Below are positions 42,442-52,803 of a DNA stretch of 61,076 bases, in pieces. Location: NCBI GenBank assembly GCA_016642085.1, contig VOQV01000006.1, forward strand, positions 1-61,076. Direction: 5' to 3'. Under the pieces are notes generated by a model. The model made no database searches. It was not told the DNA's origin and saw only the letters and a list, made by a program, of their open reading frames with translations. Position 1 is the stretch's first letter; the number at the start of each line of letters is the position of its first letter. Origin of the DNA: Pantoea sp. Brub (GTDB lineage: Bacteria > Pseudomonadota > Gammaproteobacteria > Enterobacterales > Enterobacteriaceae). The translations under genes and the position numbers were made by a program.

Positions 42442-43221
42442 ATGCATCCTATGCTTAATATTGCTGTTCGTGCAGTACGTAAGGCCGGGAACTTAATTGC
42501 CAAAAAATATGAAATTTTAACTACTATTCGAAATGATTATAGCAATAATCTTCTAAATACTATTGAGTATGAAGCAGAAAATTTAATTGTTTCAGTCATT
42601 CGTAATGCTTATCCCAAACACACAATTTTTACTGAAAAAAAAAGTAATTTTATTGGAGAAAATAAAGATATTATATGGATTATAAAACCATTAGATAGTA
42701 TAGAAAATTTTATTAAATGTTTACCTTATTGTTCAGTTTCTATAGCTATACGTGTTAAAGAACGTACTGAAATTGCTGTAATTTATGATCCTATACTAAA
42801 TGAGTTATTTAGTGCTGTACGAGGTCAGGGGACACAATTAAACGGATATCGTTTACGTAGTAATCATGCTACAGTACTTAAAAATTCTATAATGAATGTT
42901 GGTAGTTTTTGCCCATCACAGGAATATAATCAATTATATATTAATACAATAACTAAATTATTTAATAACAAATATATTGATTTTCGTAGAACTGGTTCAA
43001 CTGGGATAGATATGGCATATTTAGCAGCTGGTCGTATAGATAGTTATTTTGCAATTGGTTTACAGTTTAATAAATTTGCTGCAGGTGAATTATTAATAAG
43101 AGAATCTGGTAGTTTAATTACTGATTTTGATGGTAGTCATAATTACTTAATTTCAGGAAATATCATTGCAGGTAACGCTAAAATATTAAAAACATTATTA
43201 TCAATTATGCGAAATAATTAA
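42442..43221 (+). CDS. suhB: SuhB with degenerate inositol monophosphatase active site
   Basis: SuhB belongs to the inositol monophosphatase family. In E. coli it also acts with NusA, NusB and NusG in rRNA antitermination. The 259-residue product (E. coli 267) starts MHPMLNIAVRAVRKAGNLIAKKYE and is collinear with E. coli SuhB. The metal ligands are damaged: E. coli Asp84 is Lys82 (WIIKPLDS for WVIDPLDG), Asp212 is Lys211 (QFNKFAAGEL for RPWDFAAGEL) and Glu68 is Lys66. Glu67 and Asp87 equivalents remain. Hydrolase activity is therefore unlikely, while the fold and surface are kept. It is divergent from iscS. Confidence 0.93.
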   Translation: MHPMLNIAVRAVRKAGNLIAKKYEILTTIRNDYSNNLLNTIEYEAENLIVSVIRNAYPKHTIFTEKKSNFIGENKDIIWIIKPLDSIENFIKCLPYCSVSIAIRVKERTEIAVIYDPILNELFSAVRGQGTQLNGYRLRSNHATVLKNSIMNVGSFCPSQEYNQLYINTITKLFNNKYIDFRRTGSTGIDMAYLAAGRIDSYFAIGLQFNKFAAGELLIRESGSLITDFDGSHNYLISGNIIAGNAKILKTLLSIMRNN

Positions 43222-43236
43222 CATAGAAATAATAAG

Positions 43237-43260
43237 AAGGCAACATAAATTTGTTGCCTT
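43237..43260. terminator. Bidirectional hairpin after suhB
   Basis: AAGGCAACA (43237-43245) pairs exactly with TGTTGCCTT (43252-43260) around a six-base loop. It lies between suhB and the convergent membrane-protein gene, 15 bases past the suhB stop. Tails on both sides are A/T rich with short T groups. The stem has the best G+C content of any spacer hairpin in this part of the window. Confidence 0.65.
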
Positions 43261-43274
43261 TATTAAAATTTAAT

Positions 43275-44270
43275 TTAAATATATTTGCATTTGATAATTC
43301 TACTAAGATTATTTTTACAGCCACATTTTCCCATTAAACTTGCTACAACTGCTTCAATAATTAAAAATAAAACAGTAAACCAACTAACTTTAGAGGTTAA
43401 TTTAACAGTTTGATCAGCTATCTGTTTTATTTTATTTTGGTTTTGTTTTTTTAATTTATTATATTCCTGTATCGCTTTTATATATATGTTTTGTATTCTA
43501 TTAACGATTATGTTAATCTCATAATCATTTTTATTACTATATGTTTTTAAAATGTGTTTTAATTCATTAATATCATTATATGTTAATGTTTTATTATGTT
43601 TATTAATTAATTGAGTCAACCAATGAGTGACATTAACTATTTTATTATTCGCGTAATGATTAATATCAGTGTTGTTTGAATTACTCAGTGTTTTATTTGA
43701 AATATCTTTTTCAATATTTACAATAATGTGATTATTTAAATTTAATTCATTTTCTAAATTTGTTTTTAAATTATTTAGATTAAGATTAATATCTTTAAAA
43801 TTATTTTTAGTAATTTGATGGATTAATAAATCATGATTTATATTTTTTTTACTCAGACATTGAACACTAGAATTAATCATATGTACATAATTACCTATAC
43901 TATTACTAGTAAAGATAAAAGTTAACCATAAACTCAAAAATGTACTTAAACTAAATACTAATAATCCATGTAATGATCCTTGATATTTTGATAAATAACC
44001 AGCAATATAACTTCCTATTGATATTGAAATTAATATGTTGGTAGTAATCCATATTAATGCACTAATGCTTATATTATATAAAGGTTCTGTATATTTAATA
44101 GGACTGATTGTTGTGGCACCAATAGCTATTCCTAATATTGATAAAAATAGATTTATACTTAAATTAAAAATTACTCCTGTAAAAATAGCACTCCAAGAAA
44201 TATAAGGATAAGAAAATTTTTCTGCCAATAATGTTTCTGTATACACTTTATTAGTTTTCATATCTAACAT
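43275..44270 (-). CDS. Unassigned multi-pass membrane protein with Asn-rich loop
   Basis: I cannot name this 331-residue protein. Three hydrophobic helices lie near the N terminus (about 25-50, 68-94, 100-126). Then comes a long polar Asn/Lys-rich, partly coiled-coil stretch (about 135-290), a last helix (about 295-314) and a short tail with Cys-Gly-Cys and a basic end. The helical part has the pattern WSAIFTG, LGIAIGATTISP, IGSYIAGYL, LHGLLVFSL. From memory this resembles uncharacterised proteobacterial membrane proteins (sometimes labelled PhnA-like or TIGR04086-like), but I could not check. ATG 44270 has GGA seven bases upstream. It occupies a non-E. coli position between suhB and glyA. 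Confidence 0.75.
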   Translation of the reverse strand: MLDMKTNKVYTETLLAEKFSYPYISWSAIFTGVIFNLSINLFLSILGIAIGATTISPIKYTEPLYNISISALIWITTNILISISIGSYIAGYLSKYQGSLHGLLVFSLSTFLSLWLTFIFTSNSIGNYVHMINSSVQCLSKKNINHDLLIHQITKNNFKDINLNLNNLKTNLENELNLNNHIIVNIEKDISNKTLSNSNNTDINHYANNKIVNVTHWLTQLINKHNKTLTYNDINELKHILKTYSNKNDYEINIIVNRIQNIYIKAIQEYNKLKKQNQNKIKQIADQTVKLTSKVSWFTVLFLIIEAVVASLMGKCGCKNNLSRIIKCKYI

Positions 44271-44611
44271 AATAAATTCCTATTAATCTAATCATAAGAT
44301 ACATAATTTTGCTTGCTATGTATATTTAGAGTAGTCATAGAAAACAGATTTGACCAGGAGATATATAAAAGAAAAATAACTGTGTGGCACATATAATAAT
44401 TTTTTATATTAATTCATTAAATTTTTAATAGAAATTACCTATAATACAAAACTACTTTGTTTAATAAAAAGATATTCGCTTAATCTAATGTAAATTGTTA
44501 TATATAGGATATTAAATTAATTTATTTTATACAAATGCATTAATTAAATAACTAGAATATAATATTATATAATTAAATATTATGAATTATACTAATCTAA
44601 CAAAAATTAAT
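44271..44611. other. Gene-free spacer between glyA and the membrane-protein gene
   Basis: These 341 bases contain no open frame or RNA gene that I recognise. The half next to the membrane-protein gene (about 44300-44400) is less A+T rich and has a purine-rich patch (CCAGGAGATATATAAAAG). The half next to glyA is almost pure A+T. A 13-base string, GGCACATATAATA, is shared with the leader of deaD (10547-10559), probably by chance. Confidence 0.5.
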
Positions 44612-45865
44612 TTATCTATAAACTGGATAACGACTACAAATATTTAAAACTTTTTGTTTTACAGAATTACTAATATTCTTATTATTAACATTATCTAATA
44701 TATCAGCAATCCAATTAGCTACATTACTTACATCTATTTCATTAAAACCACGACGTGTTACAGCTGGAGTCCCAATTCTAATACCAGAAGTAATTAATGG
44801 CCCTTTAGAATCATTTGGTATACTATTTTTATTTACGATAATATTGACACAAGTTAAGAAATGATCAGCTTCTTTACCTGTTAAACCCTTATTAGTTAAA
44901 TCTAATAAAAACATATGATTAAACGTACCATTAGAAATAATTTTATAACCTCTATTAATAAATATTTTTACCATAGATTTAGCATTTTTAACAATTTGTT
45001 GTTGATATTTTTTAAAATCTACTTCCATAGCTTCCTTAAACGCAATAGCTTTTCCAGCAATAACATGCATTAAAGGACCACCTTGATTACCTGGAAATAC
45101 AGAAGAATCTAGTTTAGTATAAAAATCTTTGCTACCATTTTTGGCTAATATTAATCCACCACGTGGTCCAGCTAATGTTTTGTGGGTAGTAGAAGTAACA
45201 ACATGAGCATGTTCTATAGGATTAGGATATATTCCAGCAATAATTAAACCAGCAATATGTGCTATATCAACAACTAAATAAGCATTGATATGATCAGCAA
45301 TTTCACGCATTGTTTCCCAATTACATAAGCCAGAATAAGCTGAAAACCCTCCAATAATCATTTTAGGATAATATTGTTTTGCTAGTTTATATATTTCTTC
45401 ATAATTAATAATACCATTATCATTAACACCATAAGAGATAACCTGATAAAGTTTTCCAGATAAATTTACCGATGAACCATGTGTCAAATGACCACCATGT
45501 TTAAGATTCATACCCATTATAATATCATTAGGTTGTAATAAAGCAGTATAAACTGCAATATTAGCTTGAGAGCCTGAATGTGGTTGTACGTTAGCGTAAT
45601 CAGCTTTAAATAATTTTTTTGCTCTATTAATAGCTAATCGTTCAATTATATCTATATGTTCACAACCACCATAATAACGTTTACCTGGATATCCTTCAGC
45701 ATATTTATTAGTGAGTTGTGTGCCTTGTGCTTGCATGACATATGGACTAGTATAATTTTCAGAGGCAATAAGTTCAATGTGTTCTTCTTGACGTTTTTTT
45801 TCATTTTGTATAGCTTTCCATAATTCAATATCATAATCTGCAATATTTACATTATAATTTAGCAT
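44612..45865 (-). CDS. glyA: Serine hydroxymethyltransferase
   Basis: GlyA interconverts serine and glycine with tetrahydrofolate, the main source of one-carbon units for purines and formyl-Met-tRNA. The product is 417 residues, the E. coli length. It has the PLP Lys in [15 protein letters not shown], the [16 protein letters not shown] loop, HSGSQAN and the [14 protein letters not shown] segment. ATG 45865 ([19 protein letters not shown]) aligns with E. coli MLKREMNIADYDAELWQAM. It lies downstream of purL with a palindrome between them. Confidence 0.98.
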   Translation of the reverse strand: MLNYNVNIADYDIELWKAIQNEKKRQEEHIELIASENYTSPYVMQAQGTQLTNKYAEGYPGKRYYGGCEHIDIIERLAINRAKKLFKADYANVQPHSGSQANIAVYTALLQPNDIIMGMNLKHGGHLTHGSSVNLSGKLYQVISYGVNDNGIINYEEIYKLAKQYYPKMIIGGFSAYSGLCNWETMREIADHINAYLVVDIAHIAGLIIAGIYPNPIEHAHVVTSTTHKTLAGPRGGLILAKNGSKDFYTKLDSSVFPGNQGGPLMHVIAGKAIAFKEAMEVDFKKYQQQIVKNAKSMVKIFINRGYKIISNGTFNHMFLLDLTNKGLTGKEADHFLTCVNIIVNKNSIPNDSKGPLITSGIRIGTPAVTRRGFNEIDVSNVANWIADILDNVNNKNISNSVKQKVLNICSRYPVYR

Positions 45866-45959
45866 TAATATTTCCTTAACTTTTTGGATTTAATTAATAG
45901 ATAATCGTTTAAATATTAGATATATATTTATGTAAATAATTTTGTATATTCATATTTTA

Positions 45960-45997
45960 TGAATTAATATATTTAATTAATTAAATATATTAATTCA
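45960..45997. terminator. Perfect 38-bp palindrome between purL and glyA
   Basis: The 19-base half-sites 45960-45978 and 45979-45997 are exact reverse complements with no spacer, containing only one G-C pair per arm. It sits 19 bases past the purL stop (46017) and about 95 bases before the glyA start. The position suggests a purL 3' end. It could also act as a cruciform or protein-binding site, and it cannot pair with any G+C core. Confidence 0.5.
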
Positions 45998-46016
45998 AAC
46001 AATTAAATAGCTCTAG

Positions 46017-49000
46017 TTATTTAAATTCTTTTCTAACGTTATAAAATATGTTCATCCATGGACTGTATTCACCCCAATTTGACGGGTGCCAAGAATTATT
46101 AACAGTACGAAATACCCTTTCAGGATGTGGCATCATAATAGTAACGTTTCCACTTTCATTAGTCACGGCAGTAATACCGTTTATAGAACCATTAGGATTA
46201 GATGGATATTTTTCTGTGATATGCCCAAAATTATCAACAAAACTTAATGCAATTAATTTTTTAGATTCTAAATGTTTAATAGAGTTAGGATTAGCTATAG
46301 CACGTCCTTCACCATGAGATATTACAATTGGCATACGAGAACCATGCATGCCTTGAAAAAATTTTGATGGACTGCTACTGACTTCCACTAAAACAAAACG
46401 TGATTCAAAACTGTAGGATTTATTAGCAATAAAATTAGGCCATGAATCACTACCTGGAATAATTTTTCTCAAATTGGATATCATTTGGCAACCATTACAG
46501 ACTCCTAACGATAATTTTTCATTAGAGTTAAAAAAAAGTTCAAATTCATCGCAAAGTCTTGGATGACATAAAATAGATTTAGCCCATCCTTGACCAGCTC
46601 CTAATACATCTCCATAAGAAAAACCACCGCAAGCTACTAATACTTGAAAATCTTTAAGATTACATTGTCCATTTATTAAATCACTCATATGTACATCTAT
46701 TGCAGTAAAACCAGCACGATTAAAAGCAGCTGCCATTTCAATATGTGAATTAATACCCTGTTCACGTAATATAGCGACACGTGGTTGATTGTTATTAGAT
46801 ATTTTATAAGTATTTTGCAATGTATTTTTTTTAAAATCAAATGTTAAATGGACATTTAATCCTGGGTCTTTGTAATTTTTTTTATTCTTATGTTCTTGAT
46901 CAGCACATATTGGATTATCACGTAAACGTTGCATATGCCAAGTAGTTTTTGCCCATTCCTCACGCAATATAGAACATTTTTCTTTATAAACTATATTATG
47001 TAAACCAGATCTTATAACAAATAAATTATCTTTTTTAGCACTACCTAATGTATGACTACAAGATGAAAGATTATTATTTGAAATAATTTTTTTCACTTCA
47101 TTGTAATCTGAAGAATAAATTTGAATTACTGCTCCTAATTCTTCTGTAAATAATATTGCTAAATCATCTTCCCCTAAATTAGATATATTAATATCAATGC
47201 CACAATGCCCAGCAAATGACATTTCTGCTAACGTAACTAGTAGCCCTCCATCTGAACGATCATGATAAGCTAAAATTTTTTTTCGTATAATAAGTGTTTG
47301 AATAGTATTAAAAAAGTCTGCTAATTGTTTAACGTTTCTAATATCAGCTGATTTATTTCCTAATTGTCGGTAAACTTGAGATAATGCCGTTGCTCCTAAA
47401 GTATTTTTCTTATTGCCTAAATCAATTAATATAAGTATATTATCTTGATTACACTGTAGTTGTGGAGTGACCGTCAATCTTACATCATCAATACTAGCAA
47501 ATGCTGAAACAACTAACGACATAGGTGATATCATTTCATATTGTTTTGTTCCTTTCGTCCAACAAGTCTTCATAGACATTGAATCCTTTCCTACAGGAAT
47601 TGTAAGATTCAATAATGGACATAAATCTTCACTGATAGATTTTACTGCTTGATATAATCCATAATTTTCTCCAGGATGATCAAATGCAGACATCCAATTT
47701 GCAGATAATTTTATACGATCTAATGATCCAATATAAGTAGTAGATATATTTGTTAATGCTTCACCTATAGCTAAACGACATGAAGCAACGAAGTCTAATA
47801 AAGAGACAGGTGAACGTTCACCTAGTGCAAAAGTTTCTCCAGAATAACTATCAAAACTTGCAATCGTTATAGCACTATTAGCAACAGGAATTTGCCAAGG
47901 ACCAATCATTTGATCTCTTACAACCATACCAGTTACACTACGATCACAAATATTGATAAGAAATGTTTTTTCAGCCACACCTGGAAGATGTAAAACACGA
48001 TTGATAGCATCACATAAAGTAATATTATGTCTTTTAAAAGGCATTTTATTAAATTGTTGTTTAATAGTATTAATAGTATTATTAGGCATGTCTCCTAATA
48101 ATAAATTCATTGGCATATCAATCGGTTTATTATTAAAATAACTATCCATTAAAGTAATATTTCGATCTTTCGTAATTGTACCAATTACTGAATATGGAGC
48201 ACGTTCTCTTTTACAAATAGAATCAAATTTTGATAAATTGTTTGGATGCAAAACTATTATGTAACGTTCTTGAGATTCATTACACCATAATTCCATAGGA
48301 CTCATACTTAATTCATCATTTAAAATATTGCGTAATTGCAAATACACTCCATAATTACCTGAATGAATGATTTCAGGAATAGCATTAGATAAACCACCTG
48401 CACCTACATCATGTATAAATAAAATTGGATTGTTTTTGCCTAGTTGCCAACAGCGATCAATTACTTCTTGACAACGACGTTCCATTTCTGGGTTCTCTCT
48501 TTGTATTGAAGAAAATTCTAATTCAGGTGTTGATTGAAGATAAGTTATAGAAGACGCAGTACCACCTCCTAAACCTATATTCATAGCAGGACCACCAAGT
48601 ACAATTACTTTTGCATTGACTAAATTTGTTCTTTTTTTTACATGTCTAGCACAAATATTACCAATACCACCTGTTAACATAATTGGTTTATTATATCCAC
48701 GTAATTCAAGTCCATTATGGCTATTAACTTTTTCTTCATATGTACGGAAATAACCATTCAATACAGGACGACCAAATTCATTATTAAATGTAGAACTACC
48801 TAATGGACCATCAATCATAATATCTATTGCTTTAGATATATTTTCAGGTCTGCCAAAACTTTCTTCCCAAGGTTGTTTAAAACTTGGAATACATAAATTA
48901 GAAACAGAAAAACCTACTAAACCAGCTTTAGGTTTAGAACCACATCCAGTTGAACCTCCATCACGTATTTCTCCTCCAGCACCAGTAGCAGCTCCTTTAA

Positions 49001-49913
49001 AAGGAGAAATTGCAGTTGGATAATTATGTGTTTCTACTTTTATCAAAAGATGCACAAGTTCTTTTGTATATTGATATTCTTTATCTATATCATTAGCAAA
49101 AAATATATTTATTTTTGACCCTGCAATTACAGCAGCATTATCTTGATATGCTGAAATAACGTGTTTAGGTGTTTTTGCAAAAGTATGTTTTATCATTTGT
49201 AATAAAGATTTACTTTCTTTTTTACCATCTATTTTCCAAGTAGCATTAAAAATTTTATGACGACAATGTTCAGAATTTACTTGAGCAAACATATAAAATT
49301 CAATATCATTGAGATTACGATTTAATTTTAAAAAAGATTCTAATAAATAATCTATTTCTTTTTCTGTTTGCATTAATCCCAATTGTGTATTAGCTTGTAC
49401 TAAGGCCATTTTTCCTTTATGTAGAATATCAATTTGATTTAATGGTTTAGGGTTATAAATTTTAAATAATTCTTTAGCTTTTACTAAATCATAGTGTACT
49501 GTTTCCAGAATTTTGTCATGTAATACTGTAGTAAGTTTTTGCCACTGTATATTATTTAATTTAGGTGCTTCAATATAGAAAGCAATGCCTCGTTCTAATC
49601 TAATTATATTATTTAAATTACAATTATGAACGATATCTGTAGCTTTTGAAGACCAAGGGGAAATAGTACCAGAACGAGGTGTTATTAAAACTAATTTTCC
49701 TTTAGGTTTTTTTTTAAAAAAATTTGTTTTATGTTTTAGTAAAAAATATAGTTTGTTTTTTTCTTCTTCATTTAATGGTTTATTAATTTGAACAAAATAT
49801 ATGTATTCAGAATATATGTGATCAATCATTAAATTAGATTCTTTAAGACGTAAAATTAATTTTTTTATATAAAAATTTGATAATGCAGTAGCACCACGCA
49901 AAATTTTAATCAT
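46017..49913 (-). CDS. purL: Phosphoribosylformylglycinamidine synthase
   Basis: PurL (FGAM synthetase) converts FGAR, ATP and glutamine to FGAM, the step before PurM. The 1298-residue product (E. coli 1295) is the large single-chain type. It has the N-terminal PurS-like domain (1-140), linker, FGAM synthetase domain with [36 protein letters not shown] and [12 protein letters not shown], and the C-terminal glutaminase (about 1040-1298) with nucleophile Cys in GVCNGCQM and the MPHPERVF triad segment. It is the longest gene here and shows no interruption, including at a T9 run (about 49707-49715). Confidence 0.98.
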   Translation of the reverse strand: MIKILRGATALSNFYIKKLILRLKESNLMIDHIYSEYIYFVQINKPLNEEEKNKLYFLLKHKTNFFKKKPKGKLVLITPRSGTISPWSSKATDIVHNCNLNNIIRLERGIAFYIEAPKLNNIQWQKLTTVLHDKILETVHYDLVKAKELFKIYNPKPLNQIDILHKGKMALVQANTQLGLMQTEKEIDYLLESFLKLNRNLNDIEFYMFAQVNSEHCRHKIFNATWKIDGKKESKSLLQMIKHTFAKTPKHVISAYQDNAAVIAGSKINIFFANDIDKEYQYTKELVHLLIKVETHNYPTAISPFKGAATGAGGEIRDGGSTGCGSKPKAGLVGFSVSNLCIPSFKQPWEESFGRPENISKAIDIMIDGPLGSSTFNNEFGRPVLNGYFRTYEEKVNSHNGLELRGYNKPIMLTGGIGNICARHVKKRTNLVNAKVIVLGGPAMNIGLGGGTASSITYLQSTPELEFSSIQRENPEMERRCQEVIDRCWQLGKNNPILFIHDVGAGGLSNAIPEIIHSGNYGVYLQLRNILNDELSMSPMELWCNESQERYIIVLHPNNLSKFDSICKRERAPYSVIGTITKDRNITLMDSYFNNKPIDMPMNLLLGDMPNNTINTIKQQFNKMPFKRHNITLCDAINRVLHLPGVAEKTFLINICDRSVTGMVVRDQMIGPWQIPVANSAITIASFDSYSGETFALGERSPVSLLDFVASCRLAIGEALTNISTTYIGSLDRIKLSANWMSAFDHPGENYGLYQAVKSISEDLCPLLNLTIPVGKDSMSMKTCWTKGTKQYEMISPMSLVVSAFASIDDVRLTVTPQLQCNQDNILILIDLGNKKNTLGATALSQVYRQLGNKSADIRNVKQLADFFNTIQTLIIRKKILAYHDRSDGGLLVTLAEMSFAGHCGIDINISNLGEDDLAILFTEELGAVIQIYSSDYNEVKKIISNNNLSSCSHTLGSAKKDNLFVIRSGLHNIVYKEKCSILREEWAKTTWHMQRLRDNPICADQEHKNKKNYKDPGLNVHLTFDFKKNTLQNTYKISNNNQPRVAILREQGINSHIEMAAAFNRAGFTAIDVHMSDLINGQCNLKDFQVLVACGGFSYGDVLGAGQGWAKSILCHPRLCDEFELFFNSNEKLSLGVCNGCQMISNLRKIIPGSDSWPNFIANKSYSFESRFVLVEVSSSPSKFFQGMHGSRMPIVISHGEGRAIANPNSIKHLESKKLIALSFVDNFGHITEKYPSNPNGSINGITAVTNESGNVTIMMPHPERVFRTVNNSWHPSNWGEYSPWMNIFYNVRKEFK

Positions 49914-50185
49914 TATAAAATCTCTTTTTTTAAATTAAAATCTTAATAACAATTATAGAAGCTGATTTAAATGACTTTTACATTTATAATGTTTTAAATT
50001 AATTAGTAAGAACTAATTATATTTATATAAAATTAATTTATAGTTTTATAAATGGATTCATGCATATATTTAATGAAAAAAAACCCAATTTTTTTTAAAA
50101 AATAATTTAACTTAAATTTAAAGTAGAATATATCAGTAAATTGTTATTGTTACGCAAATATTCGTGCTTGTAAGTAATTAATAAT

Positions 50186-50653
50186 TTATTTTCGACGTTT
50201 ATTATAAAAAAATATATTTAATACATTAGCACATTCTTTAAGTAAGATACCTGAAGATATTTTTATTTTATGATTTATATCAAAATCATTAATTGCATTA
50301 ATTGGTGAATGTAGAGTACCTGTTTTAGTATTATGAGCACCATAAACTAATCTTTTAATACGACTATGTATAATAGCACCTATACACATTATACATGGTT
50401 CTAATGTTACATAAAGTGTAGTATCTAATAAACGATAATTATTTATTTTTATACTACCTTGACGTATTGCCATAACTTCAGCGTGAGCAGTTGGATCATT
50501 ATAACTAATAGGAGTGTTGTACCCTTCACTAATCAACTGATTTTTTTTTATTAAAACTGCTCCTACTGGTACTTCATTTTTATGAAAAGCTATATATGCC
50601 ATTTTTAATGCATATTGCATCCAATATTCATCTTGTATTTTGTGTAATATCAA
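50186..50653 (-). CDS. tadA: tRNA-specific adenosine deaminase TadA
   Basis: TadA converts A34 to inosine in tRNA-Arg(ACG), needed to read CGN codons. The 155-residue product (E. coli 167) has the zinc/catalytic motifs PTAHAEVMAIRQG (His, Glu) and LEPCIMCIGAIIHSRI (two Cys), and NEVPVGAVLI upstream. An in-frame run of nine T/A codes Lys residues without disruption. It starts 26 bases after pgpC stops in the opposite gene order to transcription, as in E. coli (pgpC-tadA). Confidence 0.97.
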   Translation of the reverse strand: MILHKIQDEYWMQYALKMAYIAFHKNEVPVGAVLIKKNQLISEGYNTPISYNDPTAHAEVMAIRQGSIKINNYRLLDTTLYVTLEPCIMCIGAIIHSRIKRLVYGAHNTKTGTLHSPINAINDFDINHKIKISSGILLKECANVLNIFFYNKRRK

Positions 50654-50679
50654 TGTGTATTCACCAATATAACAAACGA

Positions 50680-51318
50680 TTATTTTAATCGTTGTAAATA
50701 ACCATTAGCAGTAACACGCCAACGATGATCACAAAAAAATAGTAATGGATTGTCTTTGTTGCTATCGCTATAACCACTATATAAATGTAATGGTATACCT
50801 ATTTTTTTTTCCAATTGTTTTACTTTTTCATGTCCTAAGCAACGAACTGTTAATATAACACCACCCCATTTTCTTTGTGTTTGACTAGATATTAATTTAA
50901 TTTTTGATAAGAAAAAAAAATCATAGTAAACTTTTTCAACTAATGATTGAGGTGAACCAGTAATTAACCAAACATCTACATCTTTTGCCTTAATATAATT
51001 AATTAACGTATTATAAACTATTGGAAATATTTTTAAACGCATACGAAACCATTTAACAAATTTTTTTTCATCTTTGAATAATGAATCTTTTGATCTACCA
51101 AAAGTTATTGACCATAGAAATAAACTCATTGGCCAACGAGATGTATTACCATTAATTATTAAACCAAATATTACTATAGGCAATAATGGTATTACTAATA
51201 ATAAATTAAGAAGATTATGTAATAATAAATAACATATAAAACATTTAAACATATTTTGCTTATGTAGAGTTCCGTCTAAATCAAAAAATACTATACGACG
51301 TTTTGTAATTTTAACCAA
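50680..51318 (-). CDS. pgpC: Phosphatidylglycerophosphatase C
   Basis: PgpC (YfhB) dephosphorylates phosphatidylglycerol phosphate in the inner membrane, one of three such enzymes in E. coli. The 212-residue product (E. coli 211) is a HAD-family protein. It has the nucleophile motif FFDLDGTLHKQ near the N terminus, a hydrophobic segment (about 28-55), the WPMSLFLWSITFGRS segment, LITGSPQ and the final YSGYSDSNKDNPLLFFCDHRWRVTANG. Its survival suggests phosphatidylglycerol is still made here. Confidence 0.94.
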   Translation of the reverse strand: MVKITKRRIVFFDLDGTLHKQNMFKCFICYLLLHNLLNLLLVIPLLPIVIFGLIINGNTSRWPMSLFLWSITFGRSKDSLFKDEKKFVKWFRMRLKIFPIVYNTLINYIKAKDVDVWLITGSPQSLVEKVYYDFFFLSKIKLISSQTQRKWGGVILTVRCLGHEKVKQLEKKIGIPLHLYSGYSDSNKDNPLLFFCDHRWRVTANGYLQRLK

Positions 51319-51404
51319 TTATTTCTCCTTTTTTATATAAAATTACATTTTAATACATTCATATAATTTTTATAACAATTATATAAATGTATTAAAAAAT
51401 AGAT

Positions 51405-51429
51405 AATTAGTTATTTAAGTTAACTAATT
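51405..51429 (-). terminator. Hairpin and T tail at the end of acpS
   Basis: AATTAGTTA and TAACTAATT (51405-51413 and 51421-51429) form a nine-base stem with a seven-base loop. On the minus strand it is followed by ATCTATTTTTT. The acpS stop codon (51424-51426) lies in the 5' arm. The stem plus T run suits an intrinsic terminator for pdxJ-acpS. Confidence 0.6.
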
Positions 51430-51804
51430 TTCTATAATTACTACAGCACATGCATAATATTTTTCATCCGTTAAACTAATATGCACATTTTTAATATTTA
51501 AATGTTTTGCTATTTTCCTTGCATGCTTAAAAAATAGTAATCCAGGTTTACCTAGTTCATCATTATAAATTTGAATTTGATTAAATGCTAATCCATTACT
51601 TATCCCAGTACCTAAAGCTTTTGCTGCAGCTTCTTTAACAGCAAAACGTTTAGCAAGAAATCTTTCTGGTTGTTGATTAATATCATATTGTTGTTTTTCT
51701 GAATTTGTTAATATGCGTTGAGTAAAACGATCACCAAACTTTTTAATTAAATAATAAATTCGTTCAACTTCAACTATATCAATACCTAATCCTAAAATAG
51801 TCAT
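51424..51804 (-). CDS. acpS: Holo-[acyl-carrier-protein] synthase
   Basis: AcpS attaches the 4'-phosphopantetheine arm of CoA to acyl carrier protein, essential for fatty acid synthesis. The product is 126 residues, the E. coli length, with the magnesium-binding Asp in [10 protein letters not shown] and Glu in [16 protein letters not shown], and a C-terminal [16 protein letters not shown] strand. Its ATG overlaps the pdxJ stop by four bases (ATGA), so translation is coupled, as in E. coli pdxJ-acpS. Confidence 0.97.
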   Translation of the reverse strand: MTILGLGIDIVEVERIYYLIKKFGDRFTQRILTNSEKQQYDINQQPERFLAKRFAVKEAAAKALGTGISNGLAFNQIQIYNDELGKPGLLFFKHARKIAKHLNIKNVHISLTDEKYYACAVVIIEN

Positions 51805-52535
51805 TTATAACGAGCTTCTTTTAGTATATTTTTCATTTCTTTCACTGCATTTGATAATCCAATTATTAAAGCACGACTAATAATAGAATGACCTATATTT
51901 AATTCATGTATTTCATGTATTGCTGCAATAGGTTGTACATTATGATAATTCAAACCATGACCAGCGTTTACTTTTAATCCACATTTTGTAGCAAAAATCA
52001 CTGATTTACGGATCAGATTTAATTCTTCGTTGTTTTCTAAAATATTTGACATTAATGCATAATTACCTGTATGAATTTCAATATATTGAGCGTTACTACT
52101 TGCTGCTGCTTCAATTTGATCTTTATCTGCATCTATAAATAAAGATGATATAATGCCAAATTTTTTTAGTACATTAATAGCACTACTAATTTTATATTGT
52201 TCATTTATTACATCTAATCCACTTTCAGTAGTAAGTTCTTGACGTTTTTCTGGTACTAAACAACAAGAATACGGTTTAATTCTACAGGCTAAATTAAGCA
52301 TTTCTTCCGTAATTGCAATTTCAAGATTCATTCTTGTATTAATAGTTTTACTAAGTATATGGATATCTCGTTCATTGATATGACGACGATCTTCCCTTAG
52401 ATGTACTGTAATACTATCTGCTCCTGATTGTTCAGCAATTAAAGCAGCTAATACTGGATCGGGATAATTAATATTTCGTGCATTACGTATTGTTGCAACA
52501 TGATCAATATTTACACCTAATAAGACATTAATCAT
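51801..52535 (-). CDS. pdxJ: Pyridoxine 5'-phosphate synthase
   Basis: PdxJ condenses 1-deoxyxylulose-5-phosphate with 3-amino-2-oxopropyl phosphate to pyridoxine phosphate, the last step of vitamin B6 synthesis by the DXP route. The 244-residue product (E. coli 243) starts at ATG 52535 ([12 protein letters not shown]), eight bases after GAGGG. An in-frame TTG at 52550 lies inside that site. Key segments are [35 protein letters not shown] and [16 protein letters not shown] made by this route serves GlyA and IscS and is a plausible provision to the host. Confidence 0.97.
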   Translation of the reverse strand: MINVLLGVNIDHVATIRNARNINYPDPVLAALIAEQSGADSITVHLREDRRHINERDIHILSKTINTRMNLEIAITEEMLNLACRIKPYSCCLVPEKRQELTTESGLDVINEQYKISSAINVLKKFGIISSLFIDADKDQIEAAASSNAQYIEIHTGNYALMSNILENNEELNLIRKSVIFATKCGLKVNAGHGLNYHNVQPIAAIHEIHELNIGHSIISRALIIGLSNAVKEMKNILKEARYK

Positions 52536-52803
52536 TTTCACAACCCTCAATTGTTTGCATATTATAAATATAATTATAATTTATTTTATTCTAGATATAT
52601 ACACTTAAAATATGTAGATATTAAGCTTATTAAAATTTAATATGTTTAAAATATATTTGTAAATATTAAATGATTTTTTATAAAAATTTATGTAATAAAA
52701 TATTAAATATATTTATATTAATTGATGATTAAAACTAATTAATTTAATATTTAATGTTAATTATTATAAGTTTAATATAAAAACTATACAATAAATCATT
52801 ATC

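Noticed and set aside
49999..50019. TAATTAGT/ACTAATTA hairpin upstream of purL
   Set aside because: Eight A+T-rich pairs are common by chance in such spacers and no nearby signal supports a regulatory role.
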